DNA of 64,000 nucleotides from positions 193,715-257,714 of the forward strand of contig ML976755.1 in NCBI GenBank assembly GCA_010015655.1, read 5' to 3'. The notes beneath the pieces were generated by a model, which worked only from the letters and a program-made list of their open reading frames with translations, was not told where the DNA came from and did not search any database. The position numbers and the translations under genes were made by a program. This document shows, piece after piece, positions 1-10,569 of this stretch. Origin of the DNA: Bimuria novae-zelandiae CBS 107.79. Taxonomy: Eukaryota > Ascomycota > Dothideomycetes > Pleosporales > Didymosphaeriaceae. Numbering within the stretch: the first letter of the stretch is position 1; the number at the start of each line of letters is the position of its first letter.

Positions 1-2292
1 CCTATTAGAGACTGGAATATCTATCTATAACAAGCATCTGGCTCTTCTCTTTGTTAAACAATAGTAATTCGTAGGTGTGGAAATTAATAAAAAGCCTTTC
101 TATAGGTCCTTACTTATTAATCCTGGGTGCGCGGCTTATTTACCTTCGCATCTTTACTCTTCTATATAAGTTATACTCTACTATTGTGATTCCCTTAACG
201 CGCACCCCCTTAGCTCGCTACACTAGGTGCTTAATTACGGCGGGTCCTGGATAACTAAGCCTTTTGTACTATAGAAGGGCTAATACTCTTTAAGGTCGTC
301 GTTGCGTTTAAGAATTATAGGAATGCGTATAGTGCGCTGCATAGTGCACGGGTTAGTGTTCTAATACCTATTATCTATAAATTTTAGTAAGCTCTCTAAT
401 AGTTATTCTATTTAGTCGCTTTAGGGCAGTAGGCTCTAATTAGGTATTTTACTAAAATCCCTTTTGCCTTAGCACTTGGAAGGAGACTAGGTTACATAGC
501 ATGTTTAGGTATATTACTACGTTATGTAGTACTAGTCTTTTAGCTCCCTATTTGTGTTTTAGGTTTAAGATAATAGTTCCGTATCCCTTTACCTAGATTT
601 AAGTGTCGCCTGCCTATATAAAGTCGCCTTGTGTAGGTAGCTAATAGTTCTAAATCTAGTTAGGGTCGTTCGTGATGTGGCACGTCGAGCCTAAGTTAAG
701 GATAAAAGAACGCCGAAGAGGATAGTTAAGTTAGTCTATAGTAAAGGTTATAGAATAGGCGGCTTGCACCTTTAAAATCTATCTTCTATTTAGTTACTAA
801 TTAGTAATCTCTAGAGTTAGGGTATAGGAATTCTTAAAGGATAAAGTCTTAGTTCTAAGTCTACTTTAAGCTCTTAGTAGACTTTAAAAATCGGCATCGT
901 GCTCTTATTTTAGAGTAACGTATTTAGCTATTCTTAGGTTTGGCTTCCACCATTCTAGTGCTTTATCCAGGTAGAGATAGAAGCATTCCCTAATAGGGTG
1001 TCTTATATCGCAGGCTAGACACTTAGCGGTTTTATTAGTGCCTGCTCTAGCAGGTTTACCACGATTAGCGTCCGCTTTAGCAAAGTTACTACTACCTTGT
1101 TAAAGATTTAAAGAGCTTAAAGGTGCACGATTATCATCCTTTATAGCTATACGTTAATGTTAGGGTCTACCCCGTTTTGTACCCTAAGAGTTTCCCGTTT
1201 CTGCATGTTGGGAATCCCCTTACATGCTCTAGGCAGCTTAGCTACTTTTAGCGAAATAAGATAAGTCTTCTATTACAAACGCTGCCTTTTAGCTTCTGTT
1301 TCACGTTATTAGATAATTTAGCATTATATATTCTTAGAAACGTCCTATTATATCCTTTTGGTCCATGCCAAGTAGGTCCTTTCCATTTAATTAGAAGGTT
1401 GCAGCCTATACTAGAGCTATCTTATTTACTACTAATATAAAGTCTATAGCCACAGGATTAAATTATATAGTATCGGACACGTTTAGTGTCTCGGCCTCTA
1501 TTACGGCATAATTATATTTGGTAAGCTATGTGTCCTAGTTATTCACTATGCGTAGAGGCTTTAATAAGCTATAGTATCGCTATTGCGCTTGCTCTTATTT
1601 AAACTTAGAGGTAACTCCTACTTTTGCTTTTAGCTTTATAATCTATTCTTTAATAGTAGTATCTAAGAGACAGCAAGTGCGTTGTAGATGCGGTGCTACT
1701 AATAACTAGATAAACACTACGATCTACTATAAACTTGCGACTTTAGTCTTATACTTTATGTACTACATCTTGTATTTCTCTATCCGGAGTTTATAGAGGT
1801 CTAAATCCTCTTTGTAGCTCTTTAGTCCAGCGGACGAAAGTTCGGATAGTCTTAATAATAAGACGCCGTCTAGAAGGGTTACGGCTAGCGTATAGTCTGC
1901 CGTCTCGGGTAGCTCGGGCTTAAATGGCTCCGTGAGTGGGGTAATTACTAAATCAGGGTCGACTTGCGCCTATATATTATATGCGACGCAGCGGGCTTGT
2001 AGTTAGTTAAGCTAGCTATAGTATTTAGTGTTATCGCGAAGAATAATCGTTCTGTTAGTTTAATTTAGGTTTTAGGTTGCTATTTTCGCTCTTGTTAAGG
2101 TAGTAAGACTCTTAATTGTTAGATATCACGTCTTAATAGATGTCCTAATAATTCGGGGGGTTAAATTAATATATTAGGTTTTTCTGCCTGTCTACGGGAT
2201 TCCCTCGGCAGGTTCTGTGTGTTCTCGGTTAATCCCCGGCCTTTTTCGGGCTACCCCTGATCCTCCGAACTTGATATGCTTTTTATCTGACA
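1..2292 (-). mobile_element. Ty1/Copia retrotransposon, RIP-degraded, 5' part
   Basis: Read on the minus strand, this is the 5' end of a Copia element that leaves the window at base 1. After a probable LTR (2117-2292) come a gag region (about 1950-1000), a zinc-knuckle-like stretch near 975-1025 (C-x2-C with a following H and C, in the context ACD-RHP-ECFYL), a degraded aspartic protease whose active site reads LGSTCH near 666-692, a GAG-pre-integrase segment, and the beginning of the integrase near 1-130 (KSQMLVIDRYS). The order gag-protease-integrase is that of Copia. Stops are TAG or TAA where Gln or Trp is expected. The sequence just inside the LTR (taagagtctta near 2105-2115) matches the same position in the Copia at 17.1 kb, so the two are related families. 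Confidence 0.8.
2117..2292 (-). repeat. Probable 5' LTR of the left Copia element
   Basis: On the minus strand this begins TGTCAGAT and ends ATCTAACA, and is followed directly by the primer-binding-side sequence shared with the Copia at 17371. The 3' LTR lies outside the window, so the boundaries rest on the TG...CA ends and this alignment only. Confidence 0.5.
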
Positions 2293-3735
2293 AGTAGTAA
2301 GCTAAACGCATTATCGTGTAGTTAGTAAGAAGTTCTTTTTAGAAAACAGCTTTATAATATCGCTGCCGCGTTTTGGCGTCCTAATATCTATAGTAGAAGG
2401 GGGTAGTGTTGACAGCCATTCGCGCACTACTACCTAGCGAGAACCTAAGGGCTTCCTTACGCTCTTAGGGTATAAGCCTATTGCCTTTTACCTAGATCGG
2501 ATGCACTGCTCTCGAAGGCTAATTTTATATACTTTTATATAAAATTTAAGAAACTTAGCCTTCCTAAGCTTTATTTTATCTGTCTAAGCTATATATTTGC
2601 TAATAAAGCGCCGATACGCCGCCTTCAGACTTAAGAAATAGCCTAAATCTAAAGGCTAGAGTAAATGTAAAGTATAAGTAGAGAAAAAGAGTAAGTAGAT
2701 ATTATTTAAGTAACATATAGTTATAAATTCGTTTAAAGTATAACTACTATAGCTATTAACGATAAGTAACCGTGCCTCGGAGGGATTATTAGGCTTAGTC
2801 TATAGCAAAAACACCTTTTCTAGCCACTTAACAGCGATGTTATTACTCGTCTATCTATTTTGCAAAAAGGTAACATGCTAGCCTAGGTTCTAAGCCAAAA
2901 ACTCCTTCTTAAACCACTGCTCCTGGATGCTCTTAGCCTTAAAGATAATAAGGGGGTCTAGAGCGACGCCAAGCGTAGAAATACACTTTACTATAGAGGT
3001 TTAAGTATAGGTATTTATTATTTTAACTAGTATAGCGTTTAGGCTCTCCTGCGAGGAGCCTATAACAAGCCTATTAATACCCTAGCCCTTTATAATACCG
3101 CCCTCGTCGGCATTATACCTGCGCTAGGGGGGAATCTAGTTTACTATTTTGTATAGGTTAAATAAGTGCCTAATATTTTCTAGAGTAGCCTTATTTACGC
3201 GTTCCTAGCTAGTCTAGCAACCTAACTTTAACTTAATAGCTAAGTAGCGTTATATAAAGTAACTAGTCTACTTCTTCCCTAGGTTTTTATAGTTACCCTA
3301 TTACTTAAAAATAATAATTATAATAGCCTATACTTGCGCGTGCGTTAGCGCATAACTAAAGGCCTCTTACTAAAGAATTTATTTCTCTAAAAGCTCTTCT
3401 TAAATAGTTATAAGCTATTATTCACCGTCGTAAGCGTACTAATAGGGTTAGGCACTATTAAAGTAACCGCGAAGAGTGTTACGTAGGATCCCGTATTAGG
3501 TAGTAGTAGTAGCTAAAGCAACCCTAGATTTAAGGTCTACGAGCGTATTCTAGATATCTTCTTCTATGTATCTAGCTATTTAAAGGCAGCAAAAATAGTG
3601 CAAAAAATATTTTTAAAATTAGCGAAGAATTAAGTTATTTAAAGTTGATATTTAGTCATAGTGCATAGTGGGGGGCGAGGTTGCGGGGCTGTCGGAAACT
3701 ATGGGGTGTCGGAAACTAGGGTGCCCGACTTAAGT
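2293..3735 (-). mobile_element. Fot1/pogo (Tc1-mariner) DNA transposon relic
   Basis: Minus-strand translation gives the core of a pogo/Fot1 DDE transposase with many RIP stops: a psq/CENP-B-like N-terminal part around 3400-3300, the first catalytic Asp in NADEGG (about 3099-3115), then LVIGSS, ALDPLIIFKAKS followed by QEQWF (about 2950-2900), a NDIAVKWLEKVF-like block near 2830, and a LLFFSTYTLHLL-x-PLD-x-GYF block near 2700-2640, which is the usual third catalytic region. The outer right end (about 3688-3730) carries a direct repeat of gtcggaaact. I could not find a matching inverted copy on the left, probably because the Copia LTR abuts there. Confidence 0.75.
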
Positions 3736-6340
3736 ATTACTACTCCGTTTATAACAGCCTATAGCAGGTCTAGATAGTTAAGACTTTCTCTAGTCTAGAG
3801 TTGTAGGTAGTACCCTTTGCGGACGTAGGTTATTACTCTAGGGCGGGCTAAGCCTAGTGCGCTAGGGGTAACCCAGGTGCTAATTAGCGCAAGGTGTCTA
3901 AAGCCAGGGTAAGTAGAGGTCCTTAAGTTGGCACATGTGAAGGGCTCTTGTACGCATACAATATCTATGCCCTTCTAGAAGGCTATTTCTAATATTATAA
4001 TGTGGCAGGGAGAGCTCCTGCCAACATTTGCCCAGCATACACGTAGCTATTTGCTTAGTAGACTGGGCTGTTGTTGCCTGTAATAGGCTAGGGTGTTATG
4101 TAGGTGTTCTAGCATGTTAATAGTGAGTCATCGCTCATGCTGGCGTCTTCACTCTTTAAGGTAGACGAGTTAGTGCAGATAGTTAGTCGTGGGTGCAGGC
4201 TATTAGCAGACAATTATCCTACGTTAAGGTTTATGCGCCCTATAGCTGCCCGTCTTAGTCTCTTTCCTTTACTAGTAGTAGATAAAAATTCGTAAGAGGC
4301 ACTAATTGTTCTAGTGCGTGTAGCCCTGCCATTTTCTTGTAGTGTTTGCTCCTGAGTAGGAGGGTGGGGCGGTGTTGTCTCTTAAGGAGCCTCTGGCGGA
4401 GGAGCCTTAGGCTAAGGCGCAGCATGTCTAAGGGTCTCTTTAACTATCCTATAGAGGTGCTACTGTGCTATTCTGCCTGCACGGCGGATAGCTTTAAGCT
4501 TGGTTTTCGTAGGCTTACTTATATGTCCATGAACCCGACGAGGGGCTGCAGGGCAATTGGAGTGGCTGGCTGGATAAGGGCCATGGCAGTTAGCACACAT
4601 AGCTTTATGGGGGCAGCTGTCCCTGTACTATCCTTAGTGTCTGTCCGTACGGTCACCGCAGTGCGCGTAGCGGGCTACTCGGGTATAGCGGGCAGCGTTG
4701 CAGTAGCCCTGGCAGCCTAGGTCATGTCGCTATATAGTTAGACGTTTGTAAATTTCCTTTGAAAATTAGCTAGTGCCAAAGAGCCGGAACGAGCGGACTG
4801 GCTCCTTGTATGAAACAATCCAGGTAGTAAGGCCATTCTAATTCGCCTCGTGCCGTAAGGTCCTGCAGCTAACAGGCTACTTGCCTATTTGTGAGCAGAC
4901 CTCTTCCTCTACTAGCTGGGTAGTAGTAGGTACTTCGGTGCCGTCTAGGGCCTGAAAAGAGCTGGGCACTCCTTGTACTGCGTAGTTAATCTAGCGTTCT
5001 AGGATTCTGACCGCGTCTCCGTCTAGGGCTTTTATTAGAAGTTCCTGATTTTCTAGAGTTAGAACTCTGTCCCGGATATTCTGGTTAGCTAGGGTGATTG
5101 CCCAGCCTGTGTTAATAGGTGATGCAGTAGGGATGTCTTTAAGGGTGATTCCTCTAATACTCTTATATATTGCCTGCCTTACTGTAAATAGTAAGGGTTG
5201 TTGCAGCCGCATTGCTGGGTTAGAGATGGCGATAAAGATTCGGTTATCTTCTTTTGGCTTAGCTACCGGGCTAGGCGGCGACCTAACAGGGATCAGGGGT
5301 TGGCTGCTGCCCCTATTCAAGATTTAGGGGTCTCTGGCTACGTCCGCCTAAGAGCGGCGTCCTGATTCCTGGCTCCTAGGGTTACTATAGCTAGGAGGGG
5401 AGTTGCTTAGGGAGAAGGAGGTTAGAGCGTGAATAACTCTCTACTATAGCTCCCCTACAATCTTAGTTTTTTAAGGGTTAATATAGCCCTATGCGTGTTA
5501 ATCTACAGCTACTGCGAAGGCAGCAGTAATAGTGTTCTATAGCTAGGTAATCTGCTAAGTCTCGGTAATGTGGCGTTAGACAGCGTTAAAGACTCGAAGT
5601 TTAGGAGCGCCCCCACTAGGGTTCTAGCTACTTAGTGGGGGTGCCTGGTGATGCACATCCTTCTAAAGCCGTCTTAAGGCGCGGGTATTAAGCTACTGGG
5701 GGGACTCGGGGTCTAGGGACCCCGTGTAAAGGGAGGAGGGAGGCCCTGCTATCCTATTAAGCTCCCTTACGCGTCGCGCGGGGGCCTAGGCAGACGTTAG
5801 AGGTACTCCCAGAGTGGCCGCAGCGAGCCGGATTAGTTGCTGGTATTTTTAGGGCCTCTAAGAAGGAAGTCCAAAAATTAAAAGATTGGTGTTCGGTGAG
5901 TACACTAACTTTGTAAAGTAGCTAGGCCTATATGTCGCGGTGGGCCGAACGGCTGGTGCGCAGTAGAAAAGATTGTGGAATTCTTCTACTGGAGGGTGTA
6001 CTATCTAGAAGCTACCGAGTATGTATGTGTACGAGCGTAAACATCGCTAGTCCCAGATAGGTGTAGCCCTCTCAGAAAGGTGAGTGGCAACTAAGCAAGG
6101 GTAGGAGTAACCATCTCATCGAGTAAGAGCCATTAAACCGTCACACTATAAGACGTTAAAGGATATCTATAGAAGAAATTTAAGGACTTAACTTTAGATG
6201 CTATTATATACTGCCTATTTAGGTATAGTACGGAGCATCAGCTTTGGTGTGGATACACCGCAGCTAGAGGGGTGTGTAGCCACGTGACTACGTCAGAGGT
6301 TGTAGAAGGTTCCATATAGGAGCACGGACCACTGACTTCA
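3736..6340 (-). mobile_element. Tad1-like LINE, 5' part (5' UTR, ORF1, start of ORF2)
   Basis: The minus strand encodes a LINE ORF1 (gag-like) from about 5650 to 4060. The N-terminal part includes KEDNRIFIAIS, an RNA-binding-like fold region (4991-5320 is free of stops). Near 4710-4540 it carries zinc knuckles: a degraded CQGYCN, a C-x2-C-x-DRTDRH block and MCANCHGPYPASHSNCP. ORF2 starts near 4040-3900 with the opening of an AP endonuclease (NI-x6-LLEG, then an EP/SP-like motif). It is cut at about 3735, where the pogo element begins, and its RT part is not in the window. 5650-6340 is a non-coding 5' region of mixed composition. RIP is lighter here than elsewhere: several frames stay open for 100 codons. 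Outer boundaries are approximate. Confidence 0.75.
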
Positions 6341-6603
6341 AGATAAAGCTCTCGACTACTACTTTCTTTCTCGACAGACTCCTCACTCATTTCTGCAGAT
6401 AGCAATATAGCTTGTCGATTGATTGCCTGCCAGCCTGCTAGGTTACAAATGTGGCCTGCGTGCGTAAAAGTGACAGATACCAGGACCGCACTTTTTGAAA
6501 TTGTTGCATTTTCGAGATTTACAGCGTTTTAGTACTGCATTTTGCAGTGGTGTGGAGAAGCTCTGAAGGACCAAAGAATTCAAAACAGTTATCGCAACAC
6601 CGA

Positions 6604-7128
6604 TTAGCCAATCGTTCCGTCAGGATTTCGCCGCTTCCACTTTCGCACCGGGCGCTCAACCTCGCCTTCACCAACTTCGCCGAAAATGCGAGGACTCTCA
6701 GTGCGCTCCATCTCGTTTTGCTGGCTCTTAACCCGCTCCATATCGTTTCGCTGGCTCTTAACCCGCTCTATCGAATCTCGCTGGCTCCCAGCGCGCTCCA
6801 TCGCGTTCCGCTGGCTCTGTGCATACGTTCCCTTCTTAGAGGATTCCACTGCTATCTGTTCGGCCAGGTGCAAAGGTCGGAACGCTGCAGGTAGAGAGAT
6901 CGTGGGCTTCGCCTTTTCAACATCGGGAGCTGGTGCGCGTGTGAAAGGCCACCATGTTCGTGTTGTATTGGCTGTGTTGTTCGTGCGGTTTGCGCATGCA
7001 GCCCGAAGCAAGCGCTTCCGGTCGCGTCGGCGGATAATGTACAATGCTGTGCCGACGATACCGATGAGAGCTATGACAGCGACGAGGATCCCCAGGTATA
7101 TCTTCCTTTCGATGTCGTTGGAGAACAT
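6604..7128 (-). CDS. Small single-pass membrane protein with decapeptide repeats
   Basis: A 174-residue protein starting at the ATG at 7128; the open frame continues upstream, but only this ATG gives a normal N terminus. Residues about 9-32 form one hydrophobic segment (YLGILVAVIALIGIVGTALY) followed by Arg/Lys-rich residues (RRRDRKR), so the tail is probably cytosolic. The C-terminal half holds four tandem ten-residue units of the form SQR-x2-MER-x2, encoded by a 30-bp minisatellite (6705-6824), and ends in a basic stretch. I do not recognise the family. It is the first of three small membrane-protein ORFs on the same strand. Base composition is normal and there is no RIP. Possible additional exons were not found. 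Confidence 0.6.
   Translation of the reverse strand: MFSNDIERKIYLGILVAVIALIGIVGTALYIIRRRDRKRLLRAACANRTNNTANTTRTWWPFTRAPAPDVEKAKPTISLPAAFRPLHLAEQIAVESSKKGTYAQSQRNAMERAGSQRDSIERVKSQRNDMERVKSQQNEMERTESPRIFGEVGEGEVERPVRKWKRRNPDGTIG
6705..6824 (-). repeat. 30-bp coding minisatellite, four copies
   Basis: Four head-to-tail 30-bp units, each beginning gctc(c/t)at and containing cgctggctc, differ from one another at several positions. They keep the reading frame and encode SQRNAMERAG, SQRDSIERVK, SQRNDMERVK and SQQNEMERTE. The two central units are the most alike. Confidence 0.85.
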
Positions 7129-7394
7129 TTTGTGGGTGGCGGTATTTTCAGTACCGATAATTTTGATGAGGTTTTCTGTATTGAGGTTTTGAGGTCCGTA
7201 GAGAATTCTGTTGCAATAGTCGGGCAAATATAGGGGTTGTATCGAGTCACCGACGTCCAACCGTGGTTCTCGATCACGGTACCGATGACTACGCGGCGCA
7301 TCAATCCGGTTCGTGAACTCAATGAACCACAGAATCGTCTCTCACTGCACAATATTCAAGCCACTCAGATTCTATACTTAAAATTTGCCACCCT

Positions 7395-7655
7395 TCATGC
7401 CGTTTCTTCTCGGTGCGCAACTGGACGTGGAGAGACCGCCAAAGCTGCCTCGAGGTCCTGCTTCTTTGCGACCGGGGTTTTCTTCGACACCAGGAACCAA
7501 AGGCCAAAGAAACAGTCGGAGATGCAGTCAAAAGGTGAGCGGATACGGGAGTCGACGATGCCGTCGTGTCGGAAGCACATGGCGGTGAGGAGGCCGATGA
7601 AGAGAACGACGAGGGGCATCATCACTAGGATTACGGCGGGAATGCTGATTTGCAT
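7395..7655 (-). CDS. Small putative membrane protein, 86 aa
   Basis: ATG at 7655, stop at 7395. Residues 5-28 are strongly hydrophobic (IPAVILVMMPLVVLFIGLLTAM); a second, shorter hydrophobic stretch (CFFGLWFLV) with two nearby Cys follows at about 44-56. The tail is polar and charged. No family is recognised. It lies 266 bp upstream (in the direction of transcription) of the neighbouring membrane-protein gene, on the same strand and with a similar N-terminal architecture, which is the main reason to accept it. Overlapping frames on both strands are also open, so this could be an exon of a spliced gene or a chance ORF. Confidence 0.45.
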   Translation of the reverse strand: MQISIPAVILVMMPLVVLFIGLLTAMCFRHDGIVDSRIRSPFDCISDCFFGLWFLVSKKTPVAKKQDLEAALAVSPRPVAHREETA

Positions 7656-7897
7656 GATGTATCAAGTCGAACAGCGATTCAAAATATGGTTGTAAGCGAA
7701 AGGGTGTGAGGTCCGTGGTTCTCAGTCGCAAAAAGAAGCCTTGAAAGGCTAAGGTAGCATGTTTGCCGGCAGTGCCACTAAGCAACCAAACAACCAGTTT
7801 GCATCGATAACGTGGTGCGTGGATTCTAGACCAATAGAATCATGACGCTAGGTACGATACGTTGCGGCGCGTTCGAGCCTTGTTGCGTTTTGTAAGA

Positions 7898-8131
7898 TCA
7901 AAATGCAGTTGCTATATTTCCAACATTTTCATCCACCACCCGCACCTCGCGTTCCTTATCTACCCATATCCATCCCCAAAGCCGCGGGGTGAATACTTGC
8001 ACCATCTCACCGAGGTCTCTAACAAGGCCAAACTCTAGCGCATCATTCTCCACAGCATCCCTCGAAGCGTGGATTGCAGCATGCCCACCACGGAATCTCA
8101 CGGTAAGTATTGATGCTTTCGCAGCATTCAT
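7898..8131 (-). CDS. Possible small protein or exon, 77 aa
   Basis: An ATG-initiated frame beginning MNAAKASILTVRFRGG and ending in a TAA/TGA-type stop at 7898. Its amino-acid make-up (even mix, Trp pair in LWGWIW, acidic and basic residues interleaved) resembles real protein rather than a shadow frame, but there is no recognisable domain and no supporting length. It may be one exon of a gene whose other exons I cannot place, or a decayed fragment. Confidence 0.25.
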   Translation of the reverse strand: MNAAKASILTVRFRGGHAAIHASRDAVENDALEFGLVRDLGEMVQVFTPRLWGWIWVDKEREVRVVDENVGNIATAF

Positions 8132-8493
8132 CTAACTTAGGCCAAAGTGGCAAGGTTCGCAGCAGGCTGTCATAAGCTTTCTGAAATGCGCAAGTGAAAT
8201 GGCTATCTGTTGCCCAAACGATGTTAGACGCTGAAGGGTAGATTACGCCATGGCGACTTATAGTCAGGCTTACGGCGCGGATTCACTGGCGGTGTTAAAG
8301 ACGTGGCACAGTCTTTCAAAATGAACATATCACAATTTGTAATTCAAAACATGCACTCAATCACAACTGGGTGAGACCACTCTAAATACAATTTTAACCC
8401 TACCCTAGAAGTTCGGAGAGATCACCTGGACCCCTTGAATACTGAAGCTATTTGTCTAAAGCAGTCACCAGGACCACTCCGCAGCCCCCCTTC
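8132..8493. other. Intergenic, nothing recognised
   Basis: About 360 bp of ordinary composition downstream of the 158-aa membrane-protein gene. I see no RNA gene, repeat or extended frame. Confidence 0.5.
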
Positions 8494-8970
8494 TCAACCC
8501 CTCAGCGGTACATCAACAAACCCCCGCCCATCTTCGCACCCACCCCCCCGCACAAACTGCCTAACCTTTGGCGGAAGCTGCACCTCCCCCCTCCGCAACA
8601 TAACGTTCAGCTTCGCCCCATTTGTAGCCTCCCGCTCAGCAATCTTCTCCATAAACGAGCGCTCAGGCTTTACCACCTTCGGCTGATCTACAGGCACGTA
8701 TACCGGCGCTACAGACGCGGAGTTCGCATGCGGCGCTGCTGCCCACACATCGCGAGAGGGAACGTATCCGCTCTCCCAGTTCGGACGTCGCGGAACGTGC
8801 TGGAGCTCGATATCGCGCTCTGCGTCTGAGTTGTTTTGGGGGTTCTTGCGAAAGTCGTTCTGGATAGCGTGGCGCTTGAGGTAGAAGATGCCGATGAGGA
8901 CAAGCGTGCATACGAGGCCGATGACGACGCCTTTGACGGCGAGCTGCTTCTTGCAAGATGCGTCGCACAT
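8494..8970 (-). CDS. Single-pass membrane protein, 158 aa
   Basis: The ATG at 8970 gives MCDASCKKQLAVKG, then one transmembrane segment at about residues 13-30 (VVIGLVCTLVLIGIFYL) followed by KRH, so the N terminus is probably outside or lumenal and the tail cytosolic. The tail is rich in Pro, Arg and Asn, with an EREATNGAKL-like conserved-looking block near residue 112. No enzyme motif is visible and I do not recognise the family. The Cys pair at residues 2 and 6 could be lipidated or disulphide-linked; that is a guess. It is the third small membrane protein on this strand within 2.4 kb. Confidence 0.65.
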   Translation of the reverse strand: MCDASCKKQLAVKGVVIGLVCTLVLIGIFYLKRHAIQNDFRKNPQNNSDAERDIELQHVPRRPNWESGYVPSRDVWAAAPHANSASVAPVYVPVDQPKVVKPERSFMEKIAEREATNGAKLNVMLRRGEVQLPPKVRQFVRGGGCEDGRGFVDVPLRG

Positions 8971-9575
8971 ATTGGAAATTGTTTTAGGTTTTTTTGGTCT
9001 GCTTGTGTGGGAGACAGGGCAGTGGGTCTTTTATGGTAAGGAGCTTGTAGAGCTACTTTGTGCGTTGCGTGGAGCTTCTTTGTGCGGCATTATGTGGTTC
9101 TCGGACATGTGCCGTGCACAATGATACCGCACGCTTTATGAGGTCTTTTAGTCGTCTTGGAAACAATGCAAAAGAGTGACGCCAAATGACAAGTGGAGAT
9201 CCCAGCGGCTGTAGGGGGTTTATACGATATGAACGTAGTAAAACGAAAAGCACAGTATCACGAAAAGTCTGTCGGATCGAGAAAATGTTCTTCTACTCTA
9301 TCCTATCTAATTTTACATTCTATTTAAGATCCAAAAGTTTACTAAGTATTGCATACCTAGGTAAGCCCAAAATGATTTGAAGACGGTCAATTCTCGATTT
9401 TAAGACTGCCTATGCATCATCCGACTATAAATCATTTCCTTAGCTAGCCCGGTACCTCGAAAATGGGTGATAGAGTGTAGGATTGCCCATTATACCCGCG
9501 AGCACATCCCTCCCAAGCCTCCCATCCGCCTCTTGCTCATTTTCACTCTTTTCCCTCCCACCTCACCTTGTTGCC
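8971..9575. other. Intergenic, nothing recognised
   Basis: About 600 bp between two minus-strand genes. It would contain the promoter of the 158-aa gene and the 3' end of the 319-aa gene. No repeats or RNA genes seen. The short frames here are low-complexity shadows. Confidence 0.5.
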
Positions 9576-10535
9576 TTAACCTTCTTCCAAAGTGCGCTCA
9601 CTTCCGCACATCTCTTCATCAATCCGCTCCAGCACCTCCACACCCGCCTGCCGCCCACCCCGGAAAGGAAGAGGGCTCTTGCTCTGGAAACGACGACGAT
9701 AGTGATGCCGTACCGACCATGAATCATCCCCAGGGCACTCAGAGTCGAGCTTATCCTGATCAATATCCTCCTGCACCTCCTGCGGCACCTCCTCCTCCTC
9801 CATGATCGTCTCCATAACCCCCCGTCGACGCTCCCGGGAACCACTCCTACGGCGATGGTTCACATACTGGGGCTCATTTATGGAGTGATACAGGAATTCG
9901 CGAGACACAGCGTTGAAAGCAGTGGAACGGACGATCCGGCCAGCCTCGAAGGAAACGGGATCCTTACTAAAGGACTGGCGACAGTAGTGGTGGCGGTTTT
10001 GAGACGGATGAAAGGGGGCGTGGTCACCATCTCCGTGGCTGGAAAGCGTGTCGATGCTTGAAATGGCGGTGCCGGTGGCTGAGAGAAAGGGATGTGGGTG
10101 CGCCGTTTCGAGGTTTTGCTTTGGCGAAGACGAAAGTGTCGCGGAGTGAGTGGAGTTGACGGTGTCCTCTTCGTGCGGGCGATGGTGACGAAGAGAAGGA
10201 ATAGATGCACTCTCTGCAGTCTCGTGGTAGTTCTGACACTCCACTTCGCGCGGGATGGAGGGGAACTCCATGATCGGGATTATGCTCGATTCTAGTTGAG
10301 CTACGCCAGAGAAGTTCTTCAGTGAAGATAGTTTATGCGCACGCACAGACGGAATTATATGCGGCTCAGGGGAACAAAGTCGCATCCATTGTGGTGAAAG
10401 TATGGAGACGCGGGCTGGAATCCACTCTCCGTACCGCCCAATACTGCCTCCTGCGCCCTTTGCATACGCATCTCTACTTTCATCTTGAACGGATGTACGG
10501 TGCCTCGAGATTGTACCTCTTTTTTGCCTCCTCAT
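9576..10535 (-). CDS. Ser/His/Arg-rich protein of unknown function, 319 aa
   Basis: ATG at 10535 (MRRQKRGTISRHR); the frame extends upstream only from a TTG, so I use this ATG. The protein is low in hydrophobics and rich in Ser, His, Arg and Pro, so largely disordered, with an acidic stretch near residue 243 (METIMEEEEVPQEVQEDIDQ) and a charged C terminus (ERIDEEMCGSERTLEEG). No domain is recognised; basic Ser-rich proteins of this kind are often phosphorylated or nuclear, but nothing here proves it. Only 34 bp separate its ATG from the stop of the upstream membrane-protein gene on the same strand. That is tight for a fungus, so the two frames may be exons of one gene joined by an intron removing the stop. 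Confidence 0.55.
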   Translation of the reverse strand: MRRQKRGTISRHRTSVQDESRDAYAKGAGGSIGRYGEWIPARVSILSPQWMRLCSPEPHIIPSVRAHKLSSLKNFSGVAQLESSIIPIMEFPSIPREVECQNYHETAESASIPSLRHHRPHEEDTVNSTHSATLSSSPKQNLETAHPHPFLSATGTAISSIDTLSSHGDGDHAPFHPSQNRHHYCRQSFSKDPVSFEAGRIVRSTAFNAVSREFLYHSINEPQYVNHRRRSGSRERRRGVMETIMEEEEVPQEVQEDIDQDKLDSECPGDDSWSVRHHYRRRFQSKSPLPFRGGRQAGVEVLERIDEEMCGSERTLEEG

Positions 10536-10569
10536 TTTTCGGCCATATGGAGTATGATGATATAGATGA

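Noticed and set aside
4346..4720. 124-residue plus-strand ORF
   Set aside because: The minus strand here encodes the zinc knuckles of the LINE ORF1 (CANCHGPYPASHSNCP); the plus frame is its shadow.
6686..7192. 168-residue plus-strand ORF
   Set aside because: Antisense to the decapeptide-repeat membrane protein. Its SIxFRWLLTR repeats are only the minisatellite read backwards.
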